In this document: positions 1-8,061 of the stretch, piece after piece
How the letters are laid out: each line of letters begins with the position of its first letter
How positions within the stretch are numbered: the stretch's first letter is position 1
Assembly (NCBI GenBank): GCA_963792895.1
Contig: CAWBYA010000008.1
Span: 434,001-498,000 of the forward strand
DNA: 64,000 nucleotides
Source: UBA6912 sp963792895
GTDB taxonomy: Bacteria > Actinomycetota > Acidimicrobiia > Spongiisociales > UBA5794
Reading direction: 5' to 3'
The notes under the pieces: generated by a model
Databases searched by the model: none
What the model saw: only the letters and a program-made list of their open reading frames with translations
What the model was told of the DNA's origin: nothing
Position numbers and translations under genes: made by a program

Positions 1-1332
1 GATCCTCGCGATCTCGTCCGGATGCGCCGCCAGTACTGCGTCGACCTCCCCCTCGAGCACGCTCGTGTCGGAGATCTGGATGAGGTCGCGAGCCTCGGCT
101 ACCGAGGAGGGTTTCCCCTCCCCCGCCAGCACGCCGCGCAGCACGTCCTTGGCCGCGGATGCCGACACCGTGCCATCGGCGACCATCTCCGAAAGCTCGA
201 CGAGATCGGCTGAATCGAGCCCGGTCGAGGCGAGCGTCGCCTCTTCCTGACGGAGGTAGGCGACGACCTCGCCGGTCAGCCAGTTGGCGACGGTGCGGGC
301 ATCTGCCCCCTCGGCCACGGCGGCGTCGAAGAGCGCGCCGAGGTCATCGTCGTCCACGAGCGACGCCGTAGTGGCGGCGTCGACCCCGGATGCGAGATAC
401 CGTGCGCGGCGGGCTGCCGGCAGCTCGGGAAGCGATGCGATCACTCGCTGCCGCCACGCCGCGTCCACCTCCAGCGGCACGAGGTCGGGCTCCTGGAAGT
501 AGCGATAGTCCTCGGACTCCTCCTTCGAGCGCATCGATGACGTCGCTCCAGCTCCTTCATCCCAGTGCCGGGTCTCCTGGACGACGGTCCCGCCCGACTC
601 CACGAGCGCAATCTGGCGGTCGATCTCGTACGCAACGGCGCGCTGCAGCGACCGCAGCGAGTTCATGTTCTTCACCTCGGCCCGGGTGCCGAAGACCTCA
701 TCGTCGGCGAGGCGGATCGAGATGTTGGCGTCGAACCGCATCGAGCCCTCCTCCAGCCGGGCATCGGAAACGCCGAGCGTGCGCACGATGCGCTGCAGCT
801 CAGTGGCGTAGGCCCTCGCCTGCTCAGGACTGCGGATGTCCGGCTCGGTGACGATCTCGACCAGCGGCACGCCGGCCCGGTTGAAGTCGAGCAGCGAGTG
901 GTCGGCATCGTGGATGCGGCCGCCCTCGCTGGCGTGAAGGCTCTTGCCGGTGTCCTCTTCCATGTGCACGCGGGTGATGCCGATCCGCCCGATCTCGTCG
1001 TCGACCGGCACCTCGAGGTGACCGCCGACACACAGCGGGATGTCGTACTGGGAGATCTGGTAGTTCTTCGGAAGGTCGGGGTAGAAGTAGTTCTTGCGGT
1101 GGAAGACGGAGCGCTCGACGATCTCGCAGTTGAGCGCCGCCCCGATGCGAAGGATGCCTTCGATCGCTTCCTCGTTGGGCACCGGGAGGGCGCCGGGGAG
1201 GGCAAGACACACGGGGCAGGTATTCGTGTTGGGCTCGGCGCCGAACTCGACGGCGCAGCCGCAGAACATCTTCGACCGGGTGCGCAGCTCGACGTGGGTC
1301 TCGATGCCGATCACCGCCTCGTACCCGCTCAC
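1..1332 (-). CDS. gatB: Aspartyl/glutamyl-tRNA(Asn/Gln) amidotransferase subunit B, 3' end missing
   Basis: Subunit B of the GatCAB amidotransferase, which converts Glu-tRNA(Gln) or Asp-tRNA(Asn) to the correctly charged tRNA in the cytoplasm. The start GTG (1332) overlaps the gatA stop in GTGA. The visible 444 codons contain the GatB cradle: the N-terminal YEAVIGIETHVELRT motif, the zinc cysteines CGC and CPVC near residues 24-45, the PDLPKNYQISQYD segment, HMEEDTGKSLH and MRFDANISIR, followed by the start of the C-terminal YqeY-like helical domain. Family members have about 480-500 residues, so only some 40 residues lie beyond the window edge. Last gene of gatC-gatA-gatB as seen here. Confidence 0.97.
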   Translation of the reverse strand, partial: MSGYEAVIGIETHVELRTRSKMFCGCAVEFGAEPNTNTCPVCLALPGALPVPNEEAIEGILRIGAALNCEIVERSVFHRKNYFYPDLPKNYQISQYDIPLCVGGHLEVPVDDEIGRIGITRVHMEEDTGKSLHASEGGRIHDADHSLLDFNRAGVPLVEIVTEPDIRSPEQARAYATELQRIVRTLGVSDARLEEGSMRFDANISIRLADDEVFGTRAEVKNMNSLRSLQRAVAYEIDRQIALVESGGTVVQETRHWDEGAGATSSMRSKEESEDYRYFQEPDLVPLEVDAAWRQRVIASLPELPAARRARYLASGVDAATTASLVDDDDLGALFDAAVAEGADARTVANWLTGEVVAYLRQEEATLASTGLDSADLVELSEMVADGTVSASAAKDVLRGVLAGEGKPSSVAEARDLIQISDTSVLEGEVDAVLAAHPDEIARI

Positions 1333-2810
1333 GGCAGCCTCACCTCCGACGTCGCCAGCGCCGGCCGGGCGACGAAGCCGCTGAGCCGCTCGAGCTCGGC
1401 GGCGACGCGGAACATGACCTCCTCGCCGAGCGCAGGTGCCATCACCTGGAAGCCGATCGGCAGCCCTGTGGAGTCGAGACCGATCGGCAGGGAGAGGGCC
1501 GGATCGCCGACGAGGTTCGCCGGCAGGGTGCAGATGTCCGACAAGTACATCGTCAAGGGGTCGTCGGTCTTCTCGCCGAGCCGGAACGCAGTCGTGGGGC
1601 TCGTCGGCGACACCAGGACGTCGACCTGCTCGTAGGCGGCGGCGAAGTCCCTCCGCATCAGCGTGCGCACCCGCTGCGCCTGGCCGTAGAAGGCGTCGTA
1701 GTAGCCGGCGCTGAGAGCGTACGTGCCGAGCAGGATGCGCCTGGTGACCTCGGGGCCGAAACCCTCGCCGCGGGTCTTCGCCATCATCTCCTCGGTGGTG
1801 TCTCCGTCCACCCGCAGCCCGTAGCGCACACCGTCGAAGCGAGCGAGGTTCGCCGAGCACTCGGCGGGAGCGATGAGGTAGTAGGTGGGGATCGCATGGG
1901 CGACGGCCGGCACTGCCACCTCGACGACCTCCGCACCAGCGTTGGCGAGGCCGTCGACCGAGGCGCGAAACGCAGCGAGCACCTCGGAGTCGATCCCCTC
2001 GGCGGCGAGCTCCGTCACCACTCCGATGCGGAGACCACTGACGCCGGCGCCCAGGCTGTTGGCGAGGGGCGGGACGTCGCCTCGGATGGTCGTCGCATCC
2101 TGCCGATCCCAGCCGGCGATGGCCTCGAGGATCACCGCTGCGTCCTCCACCGTGCGAGCGAGCGGTCCGATCTGGTCGAGCGACGAGGCAAAGGCGATGA
2201 GGCCGTAGCGGCTCACGAGGCCGTAGGTCGGCTTCACGCCAACGAGCCCACACAGCGCCGCAGGCTGGCGCACCGATCCGCCCGTGTCGCTGCCGAGCGC
2301 CCCGAGCGCCGACCCCGCGGCGACGGCCGCGGCCGCACCACCCGAGGAGCCGCCGGGCACCCGGTCCGGGTCCCAGGGGTTGCGGGTGGGGCCAAAGGCG
2401 GAGTTCTCCGTCGAGGAGCCCATGGCGAACTCGTCGAGGTTGGTCTTCCCGGTGAGCACCGCACCTGCCTCGCGCAGGCTGGTCACGGCCGACGCGTCGT
2501 AAGGGGGCACGTAGCCGGCGAGGATCTTCGACCCGGCCGTGGTCTCGGTGCCGCGCGTGCACATGTTGTCCTTGAGCGCGATCGGGATGCCGTGAAGCGG
2601 GCCGCGATCGTCGCCGGCGGCGAGCTCCAGATCGGCCTGAGCTGCGGCGGTGCGGGCGCCCTCCTGGTCGAGGGTGAGGTAGGCGTGGAGGTGGGCTTCG
2701 GTGATCGACGCCCTCCGCACGACGGCATCGAGCAGCTCGACGGCCGACAGTTCACCGCTGCGCAAGGCAGCACCGGCCGCGGCGATCGTGAGGTCGGCGG
2801 CGTCGGTCAC
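1329..2810 (-). CDS. gatA: Aspartyl/glutamyl-tRNA(Asn/Gln) amidotransferase subunit A
   Basis: The 493-residue glutaminase subunit of GatCAB; it releases ammonia from glutamine and passes it to GatB. It is an amidase-signature enzyme: the Lys of IALKDNMCTRGTETTAGS, the glycine/serine-rich PGGSSGGAAAAVAAG block and SDTGGSVRQPAALCG supply the Lys-Ser-Ser catalytic triad, and GLVGVKPTYG follows. Length is normal for the family. GTG start lies one base after the gatC stop, and the 3' end overlaps gatB by 4 nt, so the three genes are translated as a coupled unit. A second, more distant amidase at 55839-57251 lacks GatB/GatC partners nearby. Confidence 0.97.
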   Translation of the reverse strand: MTDAADLTIAAAGAALRSGELSAVELLDAVVRRASITEAHLHAYLTLDQEGARTAAAQADLELAAGDDRGPLHGIPIALKDNMCTRGTETTAGSKILAGYVPPYDASAVTSLREAGAVLTGKTNLDEFAMGSSTENSAFGPTRNPWDPDRVPGGSSGGAAAAVAAGSALGALGSDTGGSVRQPAALCGLVGVKPTYGLVSRYGLIAFASSLDQIGPLARTVEDAAVILEAIAGWDRQDATTIRGDVPPLANSLGAGVSGLRIGVVTELAAEGIDSEVLAAFRASVDGLANAGAEVVEVAVPAVAHAIPTYYLIAPAECSANLARFDGVRYGLRVDGDTTEEMMAKTRGEGFGPEVTRRILLGTYALSAGYYDAFYGQAQRVRTLMRRDFAAAYEQVDVLVSPTSPTTAFRLGEKTDDPLTMYLSDICTLPANLVGDPALSLPIGLDSTGLPIGFQVMAPALGEEVMFRVAAELERLSGFVARPALATSEVRLP

Positions 2811-2811
2811 G

Positions 2812-3102
2812 TCACGCCTCGTCGAGGATGCGCGGCACCCGGAAGTAGCCGTCGACTGCGTCCGGGGCCTGGGCGAGCACCTCGTCTGGATCGAGCGAGG
2901 GCGCCAGCTCGTCGGGTCGGAACGAGTTGGTCATCGGCATCGGATGGGAGGTTGGGGGCACACCTTCAGTGGGAAGGGCTTGCACGCTCTCGGCGTAGGC
3001 GAGGATCGAGTCGAGCTGGGCGCCGTACTCGGCGAGTTGCTCCTCGCTGAGCGCGATGCGGGCGAGCTTGGCCACCTTGGCGATGTCGACGTGGACGGGC
3101 AT
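2812..3102 (-). CDS. gatC: Aspartyl/glutamyl-tRNA(Asn/Gln) amidotransferase subunit C
   Basis: Small (96 residues) GatC subunit that wraps around and stabilises GatA in the amidotransferase complex. The sequence shows the typical N-terminal helix (DIAKVAKLARIALSEEQL), a second helix (QLDSILAYAESVQAL) and the conserved C-terminal PVPP-like/LRPDE region, here FRPDELAPSLDPDEVLAQAP, ending in the YFRVPRIL motif. First gene of the gat operon. A TAACCT -10 element lies 9 nt before the ATG, so the transcript should have almost no leader. Confidence 0.95.
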   Translation of the reverse strand: MPVHVDIAKVAKLARIALSEEQLAEYGAQLDSILAYAESVQALPTEGVPPTSHPMPMTNSFRPDELAPSLDPDEVLAQAPDAVDGYFRVPRILDEA

Positions 3103-3111
3103 AGACCGGCG

Positions 3112-3117
3112 AGGTTA
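3112..3117 (-). promoter_or_regulatory. Predicted -10 element of the gat operon
   Basis: TAACCT, 9 nt upstream of the gatC ATG at 3102. It fits the TANNNT pattern that recurs before unleadered starts in this window. No Shine-Dalgarno sequence is seen. Confidence 0.45.
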
Positions 3118-3147
3118 GTGCGGGTCCTGACCGGTCGGGCGACCGCC

Positions 3148-3459
3148 TCAGGCGTGATCGCAGCTCGCGCAGACCCATACGGCGCCGCTGAGCGATCTCG
3201 TGCCGCCACACGTCCGGCATCGGACGAGGTCGGCGTCGGCACCCTCGCGGGTCCAGGCTGCGGCCGAGCGAATCGTCTTCCTCGGGGTGCGCGGCGCCGC
3301 GTTGAGCTTGGAGCCGATCGCGATCCCGACGGCGACGGGCAATGCGAACAGGGCGAGCATGAATGCCGCCGCTCCAACGAACCCGTCGAACGCCTGGCTC
3401 ACGCCGAAGGCGACGGCGGCCGCTGCGGCGAATCCAGCGCCGATCAGGACAGCTCGCAC
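3148..3459 (-). CDS. Small membrane protein with C-terminal zinc ribbon
   Basis: A 103-residue protein of unknown function. The first 50 residues form two hydrophobic helices (about 4-24 and 28-49). A short basic linker follows, and the C-terminal 25 residues hold paired CxxC motifs (CRTCGG and CASCDH), which should bind one zinc in a ribbon. This layout resembles small actinobacterial membrane-anchored zinc-ribbon proteins. It lies downstream of the isochorismatase-like gene on the same strand, 69 nt away, and just upstream of gatC. Confidence 0.75.
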   Translation of the reverse strand: MRAVLIGAGFAAAAAVAFGVSQAFDGFVGAAAFMLALFALPVAVGIAIGSKLNAAPRTPRKTIRSAAAWTREGADADLVRCRTCGGTRSLSGAVWVCASCDHA

Positions 3460-3528
3460 CGTGCCTGCATCTTCGTCGCCCGCCGCCGCCGGCGCAACGG
3501 GTTGTTCCGCTGGGCGGAGCGGTGGGCG

Positions 3529-4080
3529 CTACAGCAAATCCGCCGTCCGCACCACATCTGCGAACTCCCCGGCCAGGTTGGATGCCGTCATCTGGGCGAC
3601 CTCGTCGGCGTTGATGGTGCCACCGCCGTGGGCGGGGAGATCGAAAGTGTGGGTCGCATCGAGGACGAACAGCGTGTCGTAGCCGAGGTTGCTCGCCATT
3701 CGGGCCGTGGTCTCACAGCAGAAGTTGGTCTGGATGCCGGTGACGGCAACGCCAGTGATACCGCGCTGCTGCAACCACGCGTTGAGATCGGGTTCGCCAT
3801 AGAACGCCGAGTTGACGGTCTTCACAACGAGGAGATCGGGCGTGCCGTCGACGAACGGCTTGAGCGCATTCCCCGGCTGGCCGGGACGCAGCGGTGAGTC
3901 GTGCCGCACCGAGTCGTGCCTGACGTAGACGATCGGTCGTCTCGTCGCGCGCCAAGCGGCGATGAGCGTGGCGATGTTCGCTTCACACTCAGGATTGTTG
4001 CGCGGCCCCCACGCACGATCCTCCATGCCTGCTTGGACATCGACGACGAGCAGCGCAGTCCGGTCGAGATCGTGGTCCAT
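3529..4080 (-). CDS. Isochorismatase-family cysteine hydrolase
   Basis: A 183-residue hydrolase of the isochorismatase/nicotinamidase superfamily. The catalytic set is visible: Asp14 in LLVVDVQAGM, Lys87 in VVKTVNSAF, and nucleophilic Cys121 in QTNFCCETTARMA, with the usual cis-peptide VTGIQ just before it. Asp2-type zinc ligands of true nicotinamidases (DxH) are not obvious, so it is more likely an N-carbamoyl or isochorismatase-like enzyme of unknown substrate than PncA. ATG start is supported by a TAGGTT -10 placed 6 nt upstream, giving a leaderless message. Confidence 0.85.
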   Translation of the reverse strand: MDHDLDRTALLVVDVQAGMEDRAWGPRNNPECEANIATLIAAWRATRRPIVYVRHDSVRHDSPLRPGQPGNALKPFVDGTPDLLVVKTVNSAFYGEPDLNAWLQQRGITGVAVTGIQTNFCCETTARMASNLGYDTLFVLDATHTFDLPAHGGGTINADEVAQMTASNLAGEFADVVRTADLL

Positions 4081-4086
4081 GACAGA

Positions 4087-4092
4087 AACCTA
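4087..4092 (-). promoter_or_regulatory. Predicted leaderless -10 element
   Basis: TAGGTT, 6 nt before the ATG of the isochorismatase-like gene; transcription would start at the start codon. Confidence 0.5.
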
Positions 4093-4166
4093 GGAGGGTG
4101 TTGAAAAAGCGCAACCACGACTCGAAGTGCATTGCCGGCAACGTCGACCGGGTGGCGACGAGCGCA

Positions 4167-4460
4167 TCACGGCACGGCCGTGGCTTGGATCACCGACCAC
4201 AGCACGGTGGTGAGCAACGCGATGACGGCCACCGCCATCGTCGCACGGGTGAGACGCAGGGGCAGCGGAGGGTCGACCGTCCTGCCTTGACGACCGACCG
4301 ACACGGCCCCGCCCAACAGCCCGACGGCCGCCACGACCGAGAGTGCCGGCGCCCCCCATGGATGGTCGGGGTCCCCGACGAGCCACACGAGCAGCGGACC
4401 GGCGATCATCAGAACCCAACAGGTGACGAGCAACGCGGTGCGTTCCCAACCGGTGTCCAT
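4167..4460 (-). CDS. Small three-helix membrane protein
   Basis: A 97-residue protein beginning MDTGWERTALLVTCW. It has three hydrophobic segments (about residues 8-27, 36-52 and 73-92) separated by short charged loops (GDPDHPWG; GRQGRTVDPPLPLRLTR). No family recognised. It lies 89 nt downstream of dapE on the same strand and may be cotranscribed with the dap genes, though nothing links it to lysine synthesis. Coding bias (strong GC at third positions) supports it over the overlapping longer antisense frames. Confidence 0.65.
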   Translation of the reverse strand: MDTGWERTALLVTCWVLMIAGPLLVWLVGDPDHPWGAPALSVVAAVGLLGGAVSVGRQGRTVDPPLPLRLTRATMAVAVIALLTTVLWSVIQATAVP

Positions 4461-4549
4461 CGTCGCGACGGTACCAGCGAAGACCCCGTCGAACTCACGG
4501 CCATTGCGTCCCGTGGAGGTACAACCGAGCCTGAAGGCCGCCCGGCCCC

Positions 4550-5605
4550 TCACCCTGCGGTGAGGAAACCCTTGAGCTTGCGGAACGACTCGTCGAGATT
4601 GGCGAGCGGCACGTACTCGCCCACCTGATGGGCGACCTCGGGGATCCCGGGCCCGTAGTTGACCGCCGGGATACCGTGGGCGGTGAGACGCGCAACGTCG
4701 GTCCAGCCTTGCTTCGCCGCCAGCTCGGCGCCGAGCGCTGCCTCGAGCGCGTCGAGCAACGGGTTGCCCTCCGGGATGCCGCCGGCCGGCGCCCGGTCCT
4801 TGATGACGATCTCGTCGGCTACGGAGGCGACCTCGCGGAGGCGGGCTTCGGCCTCGTCGAGCGAGTAGATCGGGGGGAACCGGTGGTTGAGGTTCACGGT
4901 GAACCGGGCCGGCAGGATGTTGGTGGCTACTCCGCCGTTGGCCGTGGTCACCGAGAAGACCTCCCGGTACTCGAGACCATGCACGACCGTCAGCTGAGGC
5001 TCCCGGGAGTGAAGCCCGGCGAGCCACGCACCAGCCTTCGTCACCGCGTTCTCCCCCATCCACGGTCGAGCGCTGTGCGCAGCCTTGCCATGGAAGATCA
5101 CGTCGGCGTTGATCACCCCGTTGCAGCCCAGCTCGAGCTTGTTGCTCGTCGGCTCCATCACGATGGCGAGACCGGATGACGCCAGCCACTCCGTGCGGTT
5201 CAGCACGTCCTCGAGCCCGTTCTCGTCTGCCGGGCCTTCCTCCTTGTCGTAGAACACGCCGACGACGTCGTAGGGGCCGCGACGCACGTCGTCGTCTTCG
5301 AGCAGGTGCATCATCACGGCCACGCCCGCCTTCATGTCGGTTGTGCCGAGGCCGTACATGTGGTCGCCGTCGATCCGGACCTCACCGTTGCCCTGGTCGG
5401 GAACGGTGTCGATATGGCCGTACAAGGTGATCAGCGGGCGTCCGGTGCGGGCGCCCACGACGAGGCTGTTGCCGACCCTCACCACACCATCGAGCTGCCA
5501 CGTCGGCATCATCCGCTCGGCTATCGCAGTGCAGATGCGCCCCTCGTTGCCCGTCACCGACGAGATCCCGACGAGCTCGGTGAGGGTCTGGTGCAGCGGG
5601 TTCAT
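4550..5605 (-). CDS. dapE: Succinyl-diaminopimelate desuccinylase
   Basis: A 351-residue M20-family metallopeptidase that removes succinate from N-succinyl-LL-diaminopimelate in the lysine/peptidoglycan pathway. Metal-binding motifs are in order: LYGHIDTVP (His-x-Asp), GLGTTDMKAG (bridging Asp), DKEEGPADENGL (catalytic Glu pair), and the C-terminal VAHQVGEY His. The dimerisation domain starts at about residue 175 with HGKAAHSARPWMGENAV. ATG overlaps the dapD stop in ATGA. Its position after dapC and dapD makes the succinylase assignment secure and separates it from generic M20 peptidases. Confidence 0.95.
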   Translation of the reverse strand: MNPLHQTLTELVGISSVTGNEGRICTAIAERMMPTWQLDGVVRVGNSLVVGARTGRPLITLYGHIDTVPDQGNGEVRIDGDHMYGLGTTDMKAGVAVMMHLLEDDDVRRGPYDVVGVFYDKEEGPADENGLEDVLNRTEWLASSGLAIVMEPTSNKLELGCNGVINADVIFHGKAAHSARPWMGENAVTKAGAWLAGLHSREPQLTVVHGLEYREVFSVTTANGGVATNILPARFTVNLNHRFPPIYSLDEAEARLREVASVADEIVIKDRAPAGGIPEGNPLLDALEAALGAELAAKQGWTDVARLTAHGIPAVNYGPGIPEVAHQVGEYVPLANLDESFRKLKGFLTAG

Positions 5606-6420
5606 ACCTCGACTCCGAACACTCGCAGGGCCTCGTTGAGCGACGTCTTGCGATCCGTCGTCTCATTGCGCCAGCCGATGATGAGCGGAGTTTGCAGGTA
5701 GTAGGTGCCGGCCGGGAACTCCCTCGGCCGGGCGCCGGGAACGACGACGGCGTTGGCGGGTACCCGACCTCGGATCTCCTTCGGCGTGGAACCCGTCACG
5801 TCGATGATCGGGATCGAGGCACTGATCACGGTGTGCGCCCCCAAAACGGCACCCTGCTCCACGATGACTCCCTCCACGACGATCGACCGGCTGCCAATGA
5901 ACGCTCCGTCCTCGATGATGACGGGCCGGGCCGACGGCGGCTCCAACACCCCGCCGATACCGACTCCGCCGGACAGGTGCACGTCCTTGCCGATCTGAGC
6001 GCACGATCCCACCGTTGCCCATGTGTCGACCATCGTCCCGGCACCGACCCGGGCGCCGATGTTGACGTACCCCGGCATCACAACCACGCCCGGCTCGCAA
6101 TAGGCGCCGTACCGCACGGTGCCAGGAGGAACAACGCGAATCCCCGCCGCAGCGAGGTGGGTCTTGGTCGGGATCTTGTCGTGATACTCGAAAGGCCCCA
6201 CCTTGGTGGTCTCCAGCTTCGCCAGCCGGAAGTACAGGAGTATGGCTTCCTTCACCCAGTCGTTGACCACCCACTCGCCTTCGATCTTCTCGGCGACGCG
6301 GAGCTCACCTCTATCGAGTGCAGCCATCGTGCGCTCCACGGCAGGACCCGCTTCTGCGAGAAGCGAGAGGTCGGCGTACGCCGCCTCGATCGCAGCCCTG
6401 TCCTCGGTCACCTCAGGCAT
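5602..6420 (-). CDS. dapD: 2,3,4,5-tetrahydropyridine-2,6-dicarboxylate N-succinyltransferase
   Basis: Transfers succinyl from succinyl-CoA to tetrahydrodipicolinate. The 272-residue protein has an N-terminal helical domain (LLAEAGPAVERTMAALDRGELRVAEK), the signature VNDWVKEAILLYFRL, and a left-handed beta-helix of hexapeptide repeats from about residue 115 (VVMPGYVNIGARVG, AQIGKDVHLSGGVGIGG, VIIEDGAFIGSRSIVVEGV). This is the longer E. coli-type DapD rather than the short mycobacterial form. ATG at 6420 is preferred over an in-frame upstream start because it begins at the usual family N-terminus and overlaps the dapC end by 13 nt. Confidence 0.95.
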   Translation of the reverse strand: MPEVTEDRAAIEAAYADLSLLAEAGPAVERTMAALDRGELRVAEKIEGEWVVNDWVKEAILLYFRLAKLETTKVGPFEYHDKIPTKTHLAAAGIRVVPPGTVRYGAYCEPGVVVMPGYVNIGARVGAGTMVDTWATVGSCAQIGKDVHLSGGVGIGGVLEPPSARPVIIEDGAFIGSRSIVVEGVIVEQGAVLGAHTVISASIPIIDVTGSTPKEIRGRVPANAVVVPGARPREFPAGTYYLQTPLIIGWRNETTDRKTSLNEALRVFGVEV

Positions 6421-7560
6421 TCGTTCACCACCTCGACCGCCGCTTCGCACTCCTCGAGCGTCGGCACGAGGGCAAGCCGCAGGTAGCCCTCGCCGCCGCG
6501 ACCGAAGAAGCGGCCGGGAGAGACCACCACACCACCCTCGAGCAAACGGTCCGTCATGGCGAGGTCATCACCGACCTCGACCCACATGTAGAGCCCAGCC
6601 TCCGAGGCAATGGTTGGGAGGCCGAGATCAGCGAATGCCTTGCGGAGCACCGCTCGTTTGGCGGCGAAGATCTCGCGTCGCTCGGCGGCATGCGCATCGT
6701 CCGACCATGCCGCCATCGCAGCCGCCTGGACGAACTCCGGTGAAGCGGTGCCGGTCGCAGTACGGAGCTTCTTGAGGGCATCGATCGCCTCGGCGTCGCC
6801 GACCATGGCCCCCGACCGATATCCGGTCATCCCGGAGCGCTTGGAGCACGACAGATACGCCAGCACGCCGCGGGCGCCGTCGCCCGAAACCTGGAGCACC
6901 GAGGCAGGGCCGCCCGGGTAGACGTCGGGCTCGTACACGTCTGCGTAGCACTCGTCCGACAGGAACAGCGCACCGACGTCTCTCGTGCGTCCGACAAACT
7001 CGGCAAGCGTTGCGGCGTCCGTGACCGACCCGGTCGGGTTGTGCGGCGAGCACGTCCAGACGAGCGCCGCCCTCTCCCATATCTCGTCGGGGATGTCGGA
7101 CGGCCGCATCACGAAGTCGCCGGACAGCACGACAGGGTGGGTGACGGCGCCTGCGAAGCGGGCACCCCGCTCGTAGATCGGGTAACCGGGCGTCCCGTAC
7201 GCCACGACGTCTCCGGCGTCCCGGTCCACGAAGGCAAGCGGCGTCGAGAAGACGGCCTCCTTCGATCCGGACGTGGGGATGATCTGGGTGTCGGGATCGA
7301 CCGCAACCCCGAACCGGCGGTGCACATACTGGGCGATCGCTACTCGGAGCTCGCGCAAACCTGCCGTCGTCGGGTATTGCGAGACCTCCGGGACTGCAGC
7401 CTTGAGTGCCGCAGGGATGAACGCTGGGGTCGGCTCACGCGGGTCACCGATCGAGAAGTCGATCACCATCGTCCCGGCTTCGCGCAAGAGCGCGGGCACG
7501 CTCGTGCACCGTCGCGATCGGGTAGGCACCGAGTTCCGCCAGGACGGGATTGGTACGCAT
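6408..7560 (-). CDS. dapC: Succinyldiaminopimelate aminotransferase, with an apparent +1 frameshift
   Basis: PLP-dependent class I aminotransferase that makes N-succinyl-LL-diaminopimelate from the keto intermediate. The main frame shows FSIGDPREPTPAFI, the SGSKEAVFSTPLAF region, SPHNPTGSV, the SDECYADVY Asp/Tyr pair and the PLP lysine in YLSCSKRSGMTGYRSG. The family N-terminus (MRTNPVLAELGAYPIATVHE) is present but in another frame; the two join if one T is removed near 7486-7487. Removal makes the gene 384 codons, a normal length. A TAGCGT -10 sits 7 nt before the ATG at 7560, which confirms that start. First gene of dapC-dapD-dapE. Likely a sequence error; a GTG-initiated shorter protein would lose the N-terminal arm. 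Confidence 0.88.
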
Positions 7561-7567
7561 GCCGGCA

Positions 7568-7573
7568 ACGCTA
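7568..7573 (-). promoter_or_regulatory. Predicted leaderless -10 element of the dapCDE operon
   Basis: TAGCGT, 7 nt before the dapC ATG at 7560; it faces the divergent TAACAT of the next gene across about 60 nt. Confidence 0.5.
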
Positions 7574-7630
7574 GTGCGGGACCGGCTGTGACTCGATCGC
7601 GACGGCCTCTGAGAGTGCAGCAAGCGACCG

Positions 7631-7636
7631 TAACAT
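7631..7636 (+). promoter_or_regulatory. Predicted -10 element
   Basis: TAACAT, 8 nt before the GTG at 7645. Confidence 0.4.
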
Positions 7637-7644
7637 CCATCAAC

Positions 7645-8046
7645 GTGACCAATACCCGCTACCGCTTGATCCTCACTCTCCTCGGCGTTGCGTTCGCCGC
7701 CGTGGTCGTCGCCGCCGTCGTGTTCACCCCGAGCGGGCGTACACCGGACCTGCCAGACGCTCTCGACTCCTACTCCCCGGCCGACGGCGCCACCGTCCTC
7801 AGGCAAACCGATCTCGTCATCGATCTCGGCCCCGGCTACGCGATCGACCTCATCGTCGATGGCACGCCCATCCCCGACGCCGAGCTCGGCATCGTCGAGG
7901 AAACGGGTCGCTTCACGTGGCAACCCGGTCCGGGCAAGACGTTCGAAGAGTGGACGCCGGGCTTCCATGCGATCGAGGTCACATGGGACCGCGTCACGGG
8001 CTTGCCCGATCCAGGGTCCCTCCGATGGAGATTCCGCGTTCAGTAG
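7645..8046 (+). CDS. Membrane-anchored extracytoplasmic protein of unknown function
   Basis: A 133-residue protein with one N-terminal hydrophobic segment (about 8-27, LILTLLGVAFAAVVVAAVVF), either an uncleaved anchor or signal peptide, followed by an extracytoplasmic beta-rich domain. The pattern YSPADGATVLRQTDLVIDL... GFHAIEVTWDRVTG ... SLRWRFRVQ resembles bacterial Ig-like modules that open with P-x-x-G-x-x-V. No enzyme motif is seen. GTG start at 7645 follows a TAACAT element; it is divergent from dapC. Convergent with the MFS gene, 15 nt apart. Confidence 0.75.
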   Translation: MTNTRYRLILTLLGVAFAAVVVAAVVFTPSGRTPDLPDALDSYSPADGATVLRQTDLVIDLGPGYAIDLIVDGTPIPDAELGIVEETGRFTWQPGPGKTFEEWTPGFHAIEVTWDRVTGLPDPGSLRWRFRVQ

Positions 8047-8061
8047 GCGGCACCAACTCGG

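Noticed and set aside
6421..6450. Upstream in-frame start for dapD (ten extra residues)
   Set aside because: The extra Arg/Gly-rich residues lie in the dapC coding region and do not match the family N-terminus.
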